Part shown: in pieces, positions 22,964-33,272 of the stretch | Numbering within the stretch: position 1 is the first letter of the stretch | Layout: each line of letters opens with the position of its first letter | Source: Acidobacteria bacterium 28-1 | GTDB taxonomy: Bacteria > Acidobacteriota > Blastocatellia > Pyrinomonadales > Pyrinomonadaceae | Direction of reading: 5' to 3' | Length of the DNA: 64,000 nucleotides | NCBI GenBank assembly: GCA_002050365.1 | Contig: MWYZ01000055.1 | Span: 29,618-93,617 of the forward strand | Position numbers and translations under genes: made by a program | Notes under the pieces: generated by a model | Database searches by the model: none | Told to the model about the DNA's origin: nothing | What the model saw: the letters and a program-made list of their open reading frames with translations, nothing else

Positions 22964-24016
22964 TTATTTTCCAAAAACCAAGATAACGAAACTGTTCGGC
23001 ACGATTGCGGGGCGCGGACGCGGGCGTTCGGCGGTTGGCGCGGGAGTTTCGCCGAAAGTTGCTGTGGCGAGGTAAATCTTGTCTGTCTCGGTGTCGAGAG
23101 CCATTGTCCGCGCTCCGCGTTGCGTTGCGACATTTTCGACGACGCTGAACTTATCGGCGGAATCTTCGCGCACGACGGTCAGAGTTCCTTCACCGTTGGA
23201 ACTGAATGCGAGTTTTGTTTTCGGGTCAAAAGCCGCCGCGTCCGTGCCGTCGCCGATTGGCAAATCAGCCACGACTTTACCGTTGTCGGCGTTTAGCACA
23301 ATCATTTTTTTGTTACTGCAAACGACAAATAATCGTCGGGCTTTCAGATCTATCGCCATACCTGAAGGCTCTTCGCCGGGCGCGACTGACCAATGTGCTT
23401 TGGCTTCGAGTTGGCGCGAATCTATCTGAACGACTTCCGATTTATCTTCTATATTGACATAAACCATCCCTTTGCCGTCCGCTGTGGCAAATTCAGGTTT
23501 GCCTCCTAAATCAATCGTTCCGATAACTTTGCCGTCCGCCGCTTCGATAACGGTTGCGTTTGAGCTGCCGCCGTTAAAAGCGAAAATTCGCTTTGTTACT
23601 GCATCGTAAATGATAGCATCAGGATTTTTGCCGACCTTGACATCGCTTATCTTTTTTAGCGTTTTCAAATCAAAAATCGTTGCCGAATTATCGCGCCCGT
23701 TGCTTGTAAAACCGCGTCCGAGTTTATCAGCGACGGCGATGCCGTGAACGCCGTTGGTATTTGGAATTTCGCCAATCGTCGTGCCGGTGTTGGTATCAAT
23801 CACCACGACTTTCGTCGAATGCGAAACATACAAACGATGCGCCCGGCTGTCCGCGAAAAGATAATCCCAACCGCCTTCGCCGCCGACTTCGATTTTTTTC
23901 AGCAAATGATAGCCGTTTGGCGTTTTCGTTTTATCGGGCGAAGTTTGCGCGGCGCAAATCGTCATACCAATAACGATGAAAAGAAACGAGAAAGAAATTT
24001 TAATTAAAGTTTTCAT
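22964..24016 (-). CDS. Secreted YncE-like seven-bladed beta-propeller protein
   Basis: This 350-aa protein is counted from the ATG at 24016, with a signal peptide ending TICAAQ. Repeats of the YVTN/YncE type follow: HRLYVSHSTKVVVIDTNTGTTIGEI, KRIFAFNGGSSNATVIEAADGKVIGTI and ARRLFVVCSNKKMIVLNADNGKVVADL. Such propellers are periplasmic or extracellular and serve as binding scaffolds. No enzyme function can be read. It converges on the amidohydrolase operon at a shared terminator and is on the same strand as the downstream-lying cation exchanger gene (start 25098), 27 bases apart. Confidence 0.85.
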   Translation of the reverse strand: MKTLIKISFSFLFIVIGMTICAAQTSPDKTKTPNGYHLLKKIEVGGEGGWDYLFADSRAHRLYVSHSTKVVVIDTNTGTTIGEIPNTNGVHGIAVADKLGRGFTSNGRDNSATIFDLKTLKKISDVKVGKNPDAIIYDAVTKRIFAFNGGSSNATVIEAADGKVIGTIDLGGKPEFATADGKGMVYVNIEDKSEVVQIDSRQLEAKAHWSVAPGEEPSGMAIDLKARRLFVVCSNKKMIVLNADNGKVVADLPIGDGTDAAAFDPKTKLAFSSNGEGTLTVVREDSADKFSVVENVATQRGARTMALDTETDKIYLATATFGETPAPTAERPRPRPAIVPNSFVILVFGK

Positions 24017-24042
24017 AATTTTATTTAAGCCGACAGGTAATT

Positions 24043-25098
24043 TTAACCCCACCAAAACGATGCGGCGATAATACAGTAAAGCCCGACAAGTGCCAAGCCT
24101 TCGAGCCAGATTGATTCACCGTCATAAACTACAAACGCGCTGACAATCGCTGCCAAGGCAAGCGCGGCAATAAGGAGCGGCGGCAAAACAAGCGTCAAAG
24201 TCGCCCCGCCCAAAACGAACGACAACAAAACCAAAACCGGAATCAAACCGAGAGCGATTTGCAGCGAGCTGTTCATTATTATACTCACGGCATAGTCGGC
24301 TTGGTTTTTCCACGCGAATTGGATGCCGACAAAGTTTTCAATCGAGTTTCCGGCGATTGCCACAATCACGAGTCCCGTAAAAGTTTCCGACAGTCCAAAG
24401 GTTTTCATCATCGGTTCAAGCGCGGCGACAAACCAATCGGACACGAGCGCCGCGCCGACACCTGCGCCCGCCAACACGCCAATCGCCAAACCCATAGACC
24501 ATTCGGCGTGTCCGGCTTCCTTTTCCTGCGGCACAACTGCCGGGTCGCCTTTGACCGAAAAATAAATGTTGGCGGCAAGCAGAATGAGCAGAATAACCGC
24601 GCAGGCGACATCTAAAGTATTGATATGCGATTCAGCGGGCGTGTGCAGTTCTTTGGCTAATGTCGGAATCATCAGCGCGGCAACCGCTAAAATCATCAAG
24701 GTGGCAATCATTCGCGGCGGTTCGGAATTGAATCGCTGCGTGCCGTTTTTGATTCCGCCGAGAAATAACGCTAATCCGAACACCAGCAACAAGTTTCCCA
24801 AAATCGAACCTATCAGAGCCGCTTGCACGATGTTTGCCAAGCCCGCCCGCAAAGCGAAAATACACACAAAAAGTTCGGGCAAATTGCCCAAACTCGATTG
24901 CAGAATTCCGGTCGCGCCCGGACCCAAACGGCTGCCGAGTTGCTCGGTCGCGTCACCGACAATCATCGCTAGAAGTGCTAGAGCGACAGCTGAAATTGCA
25001 AATGCAAGAACGGCGTTGGCTTCGGCGTAATGCAGAATTCCGGCGGCGATTGAAACGACAACGCACAGACCGATGATGACTTTTTCTTTTTTTTCCAT
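24043..25098 (-). CDS. Calcium/proton (cation) exchanger, CaCA family
   Basis: This 351-aa membrane protein has about 11 hydrophobic helices and the two inverted alpha-repeats of the Ca2+/cation antiporter superfamily. The signatures SSLGNLPELFVCIFALRAG (about residue 70) and AGNSIENFVGIQFAW (about residue 250) carry the paired acidic residues that bind the ion. A short acidic linker separates the halves. It resembles the CAX/ChaA branch that exports Ca2+ against protons. Length is typical. Confidence 0.9.
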   Translation of the reverse strand: MEKKEKVIIGLCVVVSIAAGILHYAEANAVLAFAISAVALALLAMIVGDATEQLGSRLGPGATGILQSSLGNLPELFVCIFALRAGLANIVQAALIGSILGNLLLVFGLALFLGGIKNGTQRFNSEPPRMIATLMILAVAALMIPTLAKELHTPAESHINTLDVACAVILLILLAANIYFSVKGDPAVVPQEKEAGHAEWSMGLAIGVLAGAGVGAALVSDWFVAALEPMMKTFGLSETFTGLVIVAIAGNSIENFVGIQFAWKNQADYAVSIIMNSSLQIALGLIPVLVLLSFVLGGATLTLVLPPLLIAALALAAIVSAFVVYDGESIWLEGLALVGLYCIIAASFWWG

Positions 25099-25208
25099 TT
25101 AGATTTTTTTCGAATTAGAATTTGCTGAAATCAACGGGCGCAATTTTACAATAGGTTCGGGTGAAAAAAAAGCCGTTAAAAAATGCCGGTCAGAGAATCT
25201 TCCTGAGA

Positions 25209-25292
25209 GACGGTGAATAGTGAATAGTGAATAGTGAAAAGTGAAAAGTGAATAGTTGCTTCTTGCGCGGCGCAAACTATTCACTTTTCACT
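25209..25292. repeat. GTGAATA heptad array and hairpin
   Basis: Repeated GTGAATA/GTGAAAA heptads are followed by an 18-bp perfect inverted copy (25240-25257 with 25275-25292). The stop codon of the gene at 25288-25854 lies inside the right arm. Confidence 0.9.
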
Positions 25293-25854
25293 GGTTTTTC
25301 AGAAAATTGACTGATTTGATTCCGGCGATTTGATTTTTTCTCAATGCTTTCCACGCCCGTTTTGCTTCGATTAAAGTCAAACCCGCGATGCCCCAATTTG
25401 CCAACGCGCCGACGATACAATAACCGCACCAAGCCTTTTCTTTGGTTGGCATTTGATAGAAATACCAACCGGCAACGGCGGCTTCGACCGTCGCTTTAGC
25501 GGCGGCGGCAAGCGGCACGAGCGGCATCGTCTCGGCGCGGTTTTCACCGCCGAACGCGGCGAACGGAATATTTGCGGCGAGACTCGCCAGCGACAACGCG
25601 CCGTCGGGAACGCCGAGCGCGTAAGCCGTATCCGACGAATTAACTTTGTCCGAATCGAAACCGTCAATCGGCGGGTCGGGCAGATGTTTGATCACGCCCG
25701 TCTGAAAAAGCGTGACGGCGGTCATCGCGCCGATTCCCAAAAGCGACAAACCGATAACGGCGCGGCGCACATTTAAATCAGACTGTTTTGACTCCTGTAA
25801 TTCGCGCCGTAATCTTTGCGGTTTGTTCGTTTCAATCTTCGATAATTTATTCAT
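25288..25854 (-). CDS. Small membrane protein, possibly VKOR-like
   Basis: This 188-aa protein has about three or four hydrophobic segments. It contains DTAYALGVPDGALSLASLAANIPF and a CGYC pair in KAWCGYCIVGALANWGIAGL. Such a CxxC at the start of a transmembrane helix recalls vitamin K epoxide reductase-type proteins that help form disulfides, but the sequence is short and other conserved residues are not clear. It overlaps the end of the upstream SDR gene by eight bases, so the two are cotranscribed. Its stop codon is inside a heptad repeat. Treat the function as tentative. Confidence 0.5.
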   Translation of the reverse strand: MNKLSKIETNKPQRLRRELQESKQSDLNVRRAVIGLSLLGIGAMTAVTLFQTGVIKHLPDPPIDGFDSDKVNSSDTAYALGVPDGALSLASLAANIPFAAFGGENRAETMPLVPLAAAAKATVEAAVAGWYFYQMPTKEKAWCGYCIVGALANWGIAGLTLIEAKRAWKALRKNQIAGIKSVNFLKNQ

Positions 25855-26881
25855 TGTTTTCCCCTCGATTTTTATTTAATAATCGCCAGGTAATTAAACC
25901 GCCGACAATTCCACCAACCGTCACCAAAGCGTTTTTCGCTGACGGATGCGTCGATAGCCAAGTAATCGGGTCGCTTTTTAATTGTTCGTCGTTAAAGCGT
26001 CCTTCGACCGTATCAAAACCGGCAACCGTTTCAAACAAACTACCCGCGTATTCGCCGTCAATTTTCTCATCGGACTTTTGTCCGATAAAACCGATTAGTC
26101 CGGTTATCCATTCGGCTAAGCGCGGTGAAAATCTTTCAGCTAAAACCACGCCGACACCTGCGCCGCCCGCAATTAAATCAGTGGTCGGGTTTTCGGCGGC
26201 GTAAAGAATTGCGTCGGAAACGATTTGCGGATGATAAATCGGCGGCACGGGACGTGGCTTGAACGGCGTTTTATTTCGTCCTTTGTCGTAAATCGGCGTG
26301 TTGATGGCGGCGGGCAAAATCTGCGTCACGGAAACGGGAACTTCGTCGTGCGTGAGTTCGGCGCGCAATGCCTGAACGAAACCGTTAATGCCGTGTTTCG
26401 ACGCGCCGTAAGCCGACTGATAGGGAACCGTGCGCCACGCTTCGACCGATGAAATATGAATCAACGCGCCGCCCGATTGTCTCAAATACGGCAGAGCGGC
26501 TTTCGCGCCGTAGATTTGTCCCAGCAAATTAACTTCGATAAGACGCTTATATTCTTCCGGTTCAGTTTGTTCGACCTTCGCAAAAATAAACGTGCCCGCC
26601 GAATGAACCCAAGTGTCGAGCCTGCCGAATTTTTCAATTGTTGAATCGGCAACATTTTTTACTTGCGAAAAGTCCGCCGCGTCCGCGATTAAATAATACG
26701 CTTCGCCGCCTTTGCTCTCGATTTCTTCGACCAGCGATTTTAAGCCATTTTCACTTCGCGCCGCAACGACGACTTTCGCGCCGCGCTCGGCAAAATCCAA
26801 TGCCGCTTGTCGTCCGATGCCGCTTGACGCGCCGAAGACGACGACGAGTTGTTCATTGATTGGTTTTAATTTGATTTGCAT
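25847..26881 (-). CDS. Short-chain dehydrogenase/reductase (SDR) with C-terminal extension
   Basis: This 344-aa protein starts at the ATG at 26881, which has a GGGAAG site four bases upstream; a longer frame to 26959 lacks support. The NAD(P)-binding GASSGIG is near residue 16 and the catalytic Ser-Tyr-Lys set is in ISSVEAWRTVPYQSAYGASKHG. About 100 extra residues after the SDR core include a late hydrophobic stretch (ALVTVGGIVGGLITWRLL), suggesting membrane association. It is the first gene of a two-gene unit with the small membrane protein. Substrate unknown. Confidence 0.88.
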   Translation of the reverse strand: MQIKLKPINEQLVVVFGASSGIGRQAALDFAERGAKVVVAARSENGLKSLVEEIESKGGEAYYLIADAADFSQVKNVADSTIEKFGRLDTWVHSAGTFIFAKVEQTEPEEYKRLIEVNLLGQIYGAKAALPYLRQSGGALIHISSVEAWRTVPYQSAYGASKHGINGFVQALRAELTHDEVPVSVTQILPAAINTPIYDKGRNKTPFKPRPVPPIYHPQIVSDAILYAAENPTTDLIAGGAGVGVVLAERFSPRLAEWITGLIGFIGQKSDEKIDGEYAGSLFETVAGFDTVEGRFNDEQLKSDPITWLSTHPSAKNALVTVGGIVGGLITWRLLNKNRGENNE

Positions 26882-27105
26882 TTTTCTTCCCTTGTTCGTT
26901 GATTTTTGTAAAAGTTTCGTCCGTGAAAATTCATTCTGTATTATTGATGAGAATAACATCGCGGTTGAATATGCTGTGTAAGAGGATGATCTGTTTATCG
27001 TCGGTCGGGAAACTCATAAAATTTGCTGAATCTTTTGGAAACCAAATTTGTCACAAAATCACTTTATCTACAAAATGACGGATTTGCCTTTCAAACCGAA
27101 GGTTT

Positions 27106-30018
27106 TCATCTCAAACCTTTTAGCAAAACCGCGTCGTGTTTCCAGCCGCCTTGCACCACGGCGAAACTTTCTCCGTCGGGCGAAAACGCAAGGGAGTTTA
27201 TTCCTTCGTCGCCTAGGTCAGCGATTTTTTGCGGTGTTTCCGCGTCAAGCGGTTGAAGCCAGAGAGTGTGATTATCAAATTCATTATCAGCCAAAACATA
27301 CGCCAAACTTTTTCCGTCAGGCAGCCAGTCGAGTCCCGGCAGCCAGTCGAGTATCGGCATCCAGGATTGCTGGTCGGCATATTTAAAGGTTTTAATTGTC
27401 CGCCCGTCGGCGAGCGAGATAATCACTATAAATTTTTCCTCGCCCTTCTTTTCGGAGAAAGCAACCCGCGAGCCGTCCGGCGAGAAAGCAAAGCGGTGTT
27501 TTTCTTTGTTCAAAACCAACTGCTCCTCTTCGCCGCCTTTGGACGAAACACGCCACAGCGTTCTCTGCAAACCGTGATGATAGTAAATCCAATGTCCGTC
27601 GGGCGAAACAAATATCGGATAACCGCCTTCTTTGACGGTGATTTGCGCCTGGCTGCTGCCGTCGTGGTTCATTCGCCAAACCTGAGCTTTGCCCGTGCGG
27701 TTTGAAACGAAAAATATCGAATTGTTGTCAGGCGAAGAAACCGGCGCGGAGTCGTCCGCCGCATCATTGGTTAATTGTTTTTGCTCGCCGCCGTCCGAAT
27801 TGATACTCCAAATTTCGTCGTTGCCGGACATCGGCGACGAAAAAATAATTTTTCCGTTCGGGGCGAATCCGACCGTCGCTGCGTCCGCCAAAATCCGCTT
27901 CTCGGAAGGATTTTCTCTTTTGTGAAGAAACAACTTAAAATCCTCTTTTACCTGAGTTGTCACGATTACGCCGGCGGCTTTGTCCAAGCTCAAAGCCGAA
28001 TAACTTTCCGAATCCTTTGTCAGCGGCGATGCGTCGCCGGTCGCGGCGGAGACTTGCCAGAGGCGAAAGTTTTTGTTGGGAATTCTCGATGCGGCGATCA
28101 GCAGACCGCTTTGACTTGGCAGCCACGCCAGGGTTTTGATGTCGAAAAATTTCTGCGCGCTTAACTCGCGTTCCGTGCCGCTTTCGATGTTCACTTCGAC
28201 TAAACCGAATTCATTCGCGGCATTTTTCGATTGTCCGACGGCAAAGGCGACGGTTTTTCCGTCCGGTGAAATTTTATTGTCTCCGATTCTAAACGGACGC
28301 GGGCGCGATACGAGTTTTCTTTCGTTACCGCCATCCGTATCGGCAAGCCACAAAGAGCAATTCTCGTCTTCCAGATAATAGCAGCGAACAAAAGAAATTT
28401 TTCCGCCGTCGGGCGAAATGCTCGTCCAGCCTTGCGCTTCATTAACGATTTTAGTGGGAACTCCGCCAAAAATCGAAACGCGATAAATGTCAAGTTGTCC
28501 TTTCACGTTTCGCGGACGGCGACCAAAGTAAAGGAGATTGCCGTCGGGCGAAAAAGCAGGTCTGCCATAAACGTCGTCGGACGGCGGAATTATTTCGACG
28601 TTATTGGCGGATTCGAGTTGTCTGAGCCAAATGCTTTGCTTGCCCCTCATTCCATTCATATAAACCACGTTTTTGCCGTCGGGCGAAACGACGGCGTGAA
28701 CAACTTTTCCGTTAGTCGAGAGCTTCTCGGAACTGAACGACGCGGATAAAACGGGCGCGTCGGCTTCGAGGCTTTTGCTTCGCGCAAACCGAGAGTTAAA
28801 AGAAACAGCAAAGATAAGCAGGACGACTAACGTCAATACGGCTAAAGGATAAAAATAATTATTGCCCTTCTTCGCGGCGAGCGGCGGCGGCGCGGCAAGC
28901 GTTTGAAAGCCGTTGGTTGACGCATTTGCCGTTTGGCTCGCCGCGAAAGCCTTTTCAATGCCTTTTACCGAAGAAGTTTCTCTTGCCTGCGAATCGGTTT
29001 CGGAATGCGAAAAATATGTATCCGTTTTGGAAAAATCAGAATCGCGCGGCGAATTTATTGAATCATCTAAAGCGAAACTAACAATCTCGTCCGCCCGCAA
29101 TTTTCGACCTTCGGCAAACGACTCGGCGAACGTTTCCTTGTCGAGCGCGGCGTGGGCGGCGGCGAGGTTGCGCTCGTGGTCGGCGCGAAACATCAGCGGC
29201 GGCGGCGCGCCGAGCAGTTCGAGCAAAACATCTATCGCGCCGAGCATCTGCGCGGCGCGGCGCGGTTCGCCCTGTTCCAGAGCGACGACCGCCAGCGGTT
29301 CCAGACATTGGACGAGTCCCCATTTGTCGGCTAACTCTTCGCGCAGCCGCAAACTTTCCCGACACAATTGTTTTGCCCGCGCGAAATTGCCTTTGGCAAA
29401 CTCCAGCCGCCCGTAATTGACCAGCGCGATTGAAAGAGCCAGATTATTATTCGTCCGCCGCGCGGCTGTCAGACCTTCGTCCAGCAATTCTTCAGCCCGC
29501 GCCAAATCACCTTTCGACTGGCAGATGGCGGCAAACACGACCAGCGTGAAAACAACGCCCGCGTCGAACCGAAGTTCGCGGTATAAACTTAAACATTCCT
29601 CCAGATAGGCGTTTGCCCGCTCGCCGTCGCCGTATTGATACCAGTGTGACATTCCGAGCGTTTGAAGCGAACGCGCGCACGCCATCGGGTAATTTATTTG
29701 TCGGGCAAGAGCCAGACTTTCCTCGCACACGGCAATCGCCCGCACATAATCGCCGCCGAACCAAATCAGTTGTCCGAGCGAGGTCAACGCCTTGGCTTGC
29801 ACGACAGGCGCGGCGGACGGATTTCTTTCGAGTGCGGCGGATAGGCGTTCGATGCCTTCGCTCAAATATCCGCGAAAACTCCAATATGGAGTGAGCGCGG
29901 CGGCTAATTTCAATTCGTTCCCGCCGCCGGTTTTTCTATTCCAATCCAGCGCGGCGCGGAAGTTATCACGCTCGGCTTCCATTTGATTGAGCAGCGTCGC
30001 TTGTTTTGCGCCAAACAA
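27106..30018 (-). pseudogene. Downstream part of a split wHTH-ATPase-TPR-TolB regulator
   Basis: This is the second of two open segments of one gene. It holds TPR-like helical repeats (about residues 20-300 of this segment), one transmembrane helix (FYPLAVLTLVVLLIFAVSF, near residue 387) and a TolB/PD40 beta-propeller with repeated SPDG motifs to the C-terminus. The part before it (30045-31787) carries the DNA-binding and ATPase domains. Removing one copy of the 152-bp tandem duplication at 29953-30256 restores one frame of 1509 residues. This segment alone has only a TTG start with no clear ribosome-binding site. Confidence 0.85.
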
Positions 30019-30256
30019 ACCGCGCGCGGTTTGTTTGGCGAAAGTCAGGAAAAACTCGGCTTGACGCTCGCGGAAAATGCGATCTTCCGCCGCGTTTTCC
30101 GCGAGGCGCGGAAGTTATCACGCTCGGCTTCCATTTGATTGAGCAGCGTCGCTTGTTTTGCGCCAAACAAACCGCGCGCGGTTTGTTTGGCGAAAGTCAG
30201 GAAAAACTCGGCTTGACGCTCGCGGAAAATGCGATCTTCCGCCGCGTTTTCCGCGA
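29953..30256. repeat. Exact 152-bp tandem duplication that shifts the frame
   Basis: Copies 29953-30104 and 30105-30256 are identical base for base. Because 152 is not a multiple of three, the duplication shifts the reading frame of the regulator. Each copy contains a perfect 30-bp palindrome (30010-30039 and 30162-30191). Confidence 0.95.
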
Positions 30257-31787
30257 GCTTTTCCGCGCTGTATTGTCTAATCGTCTCCAACATCAGCAGG
30301 CGCGTTCCGTCGTCATCCTCTTCCGTTTGCTGTAGCAGGCTGCTGCCCTCCAGAGATTCTAACCAGTCCAAAACTTCCGTGTCGCCGGTTTCTTCTCCGC
30401 AAACCGCCTCCGCCGCTTCCAACGTAAAACCGCCGGCGAAAACCGCCAACCGTTTAAAGAGCGTCTTTTCCTTTTCGCCGAGCAAATCAAAGCTCCACGC
30501 AATCGTTTCGCGCATCGTCTGTTGGCGAGCAGGAAAATCCTTTGTTTGACTCGTCAAAATTTTCAAACGATTTTCGAGCCGTTTTAAAAGCGCCGACGGC
30601 GGAAGCAATTTGACACGCGCCGCCGCGAGTTCAATCGCCAATGGCAAGCCGTCCAGTTTCGAGCAAATTTCGGCAATCGCCGGAGCATTTTCGTCCGTTA
30701 AAACAAAATTCGATTTGACGGCTCGCGCCCGGACAACAAACAACTCAACCGACGAATATTTTTTTAGTTGGTCAGCGGAAATTTCGTGAGCATCAGTGGG
30801 CGGAACAGCAAGCGGCGGGACAATCAATTCATTTTCCGCGCTCAGCCGAAGCGCGGCGCGGCTGGTTACTAAAATTTTGAGATGGAGCGACGATTCGAGC
30901 AGTTCCGCGAGCGAAGCGGCGGCAGGAATGATTTGCTCGAAATTGTCTAAAACAAGCAGTGTTCGTCGCTCGCGCAGAAAAGTTTTCAAAGTTTCAAGCA
31001 AAGATTTGCCGACTGTTTCCTTCACATCGAGCATCTGCGCGATTGCCGAAACAACCCAATCGGGATTGGCGACGGCGGCGAGTTCGACAAAAAATACGCC
31101 GTCGGGAAACTCCGCCGAACAACCGTCGGCGACAGTTTGCGCCAGAACCGTCTTGCCCGTGCCGCCCGCGCCCGTTAGGGTTACGAGCCGGACATCTTCG
31201 CCACGCAGCAGATTTTCGATTGCCGCGATTTCCCGGCTCCGCCCGTAAAGAGAACGCGGCACGGCGGCGAGCGAAACGAGATGCGGAACATTTTTCGCGC
31301 TCGCGTCTTCGCTGGCATCTTCTTCCGGCTCGCTTTGCCAATTGGCGACGGCAATAACATTTCCGTGACGCTCGACGCTGAAATGTTGACGGATTGAAGT
31401 TTCCGGTTTGGCGATTTTCGATGCGCTGAAATTTTCCGGCGAATCTTTCTCTTCAAGTTCGAGGCTCCTTACTTCGGCAATAAAACGATAACCGCGTTTC
31501 GGCACGGTTTCGATAAAAACCGGCTTACTCGCGCTATCGCCCAAAGCCTTGCGAAGCATTTTGACGTTAAACGTGAGATTGCTTTCCTCGACAAAACGGT
31601 CTTGCCAGAGCTTCTGCATCAATTCGTCTTTTTCAATCAAGCGTCCGGCGTGTTCGACAAAGACCCGGAGCGTTTCAAAAACCTTCGGCGTAATGGGAAC
31701 AGACTCGCCGTCGCGCAGCAAAACCTTTTCCGCGAGGTCTAAACGGAAATCTCCGAATTCGTATAAGCGTTTTGTTTCGAGCGACAT
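30045..31787 (-). CDS. N-terminal part of split regulator: OmpR/CadC-type winged helix plus NB-ARC-like ATPase
   Basis: This is the first open segment of the split gene. Residues 1 to about 100 are an OmpR/CadC-type winged helix (YEFGDFRLDL, then ITPKVFETLRVFVEHAGRLIEKDELMQ). Residues of about 170-480 are an AfsR/NB-ARC-type ATPase with P-loop GAGGTGKT, TLLVLDNFEQ and GLPLAIELAAARVKLL. The frame then enters the second copy of a 152-bp duplication and ends after an unrelated tail. The ATG at 31787 has GAGAG upstream; an ATG 12 bases earlier is an alternative. It is divergent from a haloperoxidase/FG-GAP gene set, which it may control; that is inference. Confidence 0.85.
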   Translation of the reverse strand: MSLETKRLYEFGDFRLDLAEKVLLRDGESVPITPKVFETLRVFVEHAGRLIEKDELMQKLWQDRFVEESNLTFNVKMLRKALGDSASKPVFIETVPKRGYRFIAEVRSLELEEKDSPENFSASKIAKPETSIRQHFSVERHGNVIAVANWQSEPEEDASEDASAKNVPHLVSLAAVPRSLYGRSREIAAIENLLRGEDVRLVTLTGAGGTGKTVLAQTVADGCSAEFPDGVFFVELAAVANPDWVVSAIAQMLDVKETVGKSLLETLKTFLRERRTLLVLDNFEQIIPAAASLAELLESSLHLKILVTSRAALRLSAENELIVPPLAVPPTDAHEISADQLKKYSSVELFVVRARAVKSNFVLTDENAPAIAEICSKLDGLPLAIELAAARVKLLPPSALLKRLENRLKILTSQTKDFPARQQTMRETIAWSFDLLGEKEKTLFKRLAVFAGGFTLEAAEAVCGEETGDTEVLDWLESLEGSSLLQQTEEDDDGTRLLMLETIRQYSAEKLAENAAEDRIFRERQAEFFLTFAKQTARGLFGAKQATLLNQMEAERDNFRASRKTRRKIAFSASVKPSFS

Positions 31788-31946
31788 AAAAGCTCTCATA
31801 AATTTCTCACCGAAATCTCAGACAATTCTCAGGACAATTTTTGCAAAACCGATTTAGAGTCGGATTTATCGAAAGATTTGAGCAACTATAACACAAATTT
31901 CAGATGCTCTAAAGAAAATTTATAAAAACCAAAGGAGAAAAATCAA

Positions 31947-33251
31947 ATGAACTACAAACAACTTTTGAATCGTCTGTTGACAATGACGATTTTACTTTGC
32001 GCTCTGATGAATGTGCGGGCGCAGGAAACAAACGTGCCGGAAACGAATCCGCCCGGTGAAAATGTCGTTTTGCAGTGGAATCGGGTTTTGCAGGAAACCA
32101 TTCGCACTCCCGGACAGCAGCCGCCGACGATTTTTGCCGTGCGAAGTTTTGCCATGATGCACGCGGCGATGTTCGATGCCGTCAACTCGATTGACAGAAC
32201 TTACACGCCTTATTTGACGGATGTGCCGGGAACCAGACACGCTTCAATCGAAGCCGCCGCCGCCCAAGCCGCACGCGATGTTTTGGTCGGTTTGTATCCG
32301 ACGCGGACGGCAATTTATGATGCCGAATTAGCCGATTCGCTTGCCGGGATTGAGGAAACTAGCAAGCAGCAAGGAATAAGAGTCGGTCAGAGTGTTGCCG
32401 CTCATTTGTTAGCAGCTCGCGCCAACGATGGCTGGAATGTTACGCCGCCGCCTTACGTTTTGCCGTTGACTCCGGGCAATTGGCAGCCGACTCCGCCCAA
32501 CTTTCCTACCGCAGGTTTTACGCAGTTTCCGGCGGTAATACCGTTTGCGATTGGTTCAAGCACACGATTTGCGCCGAATCCGCCGCCCGCTTTGACGAGC
32601 GCGGAATACGCCGCCGATTTCAACGAAGTCAAAGAGATCGGTTCGGCAACCAGCACGACGCGCACCGCCGACCAAACCAAAGTGGCGCAGCTTTGGGCAA
32701 ACGTCAACACTCCGACGACGGTGTTTTTCGTCTGGAATAACGTCGCCCGCACTGTAGCCATCGCCCGCAACAGCACGACGGTGGAAAACGCACGACTGTT
32801 CGCTCTGATAAATATCGCTTATCACGACGCGCTGCAAACGACGATGACCAGTAAATATGTCCACGGTTTGTGGCGACCCGTAACGGCAATTCGCCGCGCC
32901 GACGAGGACGGCAATCCGAACACGGCGCAGGATGCGAATTGGTCATCGCTGCTCATCGCTCCACCATATCCAACTTACGCCGGAAACCACGCGGCAGCCG
33001 GCACTTCGCAAGCAACGATTCTCGCGCTGGTTTTCGGGCGCGACGACATTCGTTTTGAACATACATGGGACGGCGCGGGCGGCGCGACGCGCTCGTATCC
33101 AGGATTTACGGCAATGGCGAACGAAGAAGAACGAAGCCGCGTCTATGGCGGAATTCATTTCACGTTTGACCAAACCGCCGGTCAATCGGCCGGGCGCAAT
33201 GTCGCCAATTATGTGTTTCTGAATTTTATGAAACCGCGCTGCAACAATTAG
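31947..33251 (+). CDS. Exported vanadium-dependent haloperoxidase / PAP2-like protein
   Basis: This 434-aa protein has a strong AGGAG ribosome-binding site and a signal peptide ending VRAQ. It is largely helical and carries the vanadate/phosphate pocket of the PAP2-haloperoxidase superfamily: HGLWRPVTAIR, YPTYAGNHAAAG and RVYGGIHFTFD. Members oxidise halides with H2O2 or act as acid phosphatases. It is the first of three plus-strand genes and lies 159 bases from the divergent regulator. Two FG-GAP protein genes follow within 20 bases of each other. Confidence 0.88.
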   Translation: MNYKQLLNRLLTMTILLCALMNVRAQETNVPETNPPGENVVLQWNRVLQETIRTPGQQPPTIFAVRSFAMMHAAMFDAVNSIDRTYTPYLTDVPGTRHASIEAAAAQAARDVLVGLYPTRTAIYDAELADSLAGIEETSKQQGIRVGQSVAAHLLAARANDGWNVTPPPYVLPLTPGNWQPTPPNFPTAGFTQFPAVIPFAIGSSTRFAPNPPPALTSAEYAADFNEVKEIGSATSTTRTADQTKVAQLWANVNTPTTVFFVWNNVARTVAIARNSTTVENARLFALINIAYHDALQTTMTSKYVHGLWRPVTAIRRADEDGNPNTAQDANWSSLLIAPPYPTYAGNHAAAGTSQATILALVFGRDDIRFEHTWDGAGGATRSYPGFTAMANEEERSRVYGGIHFTFDQTAGQSAGRNVANYVFLNFMKPRCNN

Positions 33252-33272
33252 GCAAATGGATTTTTGGAGCAG

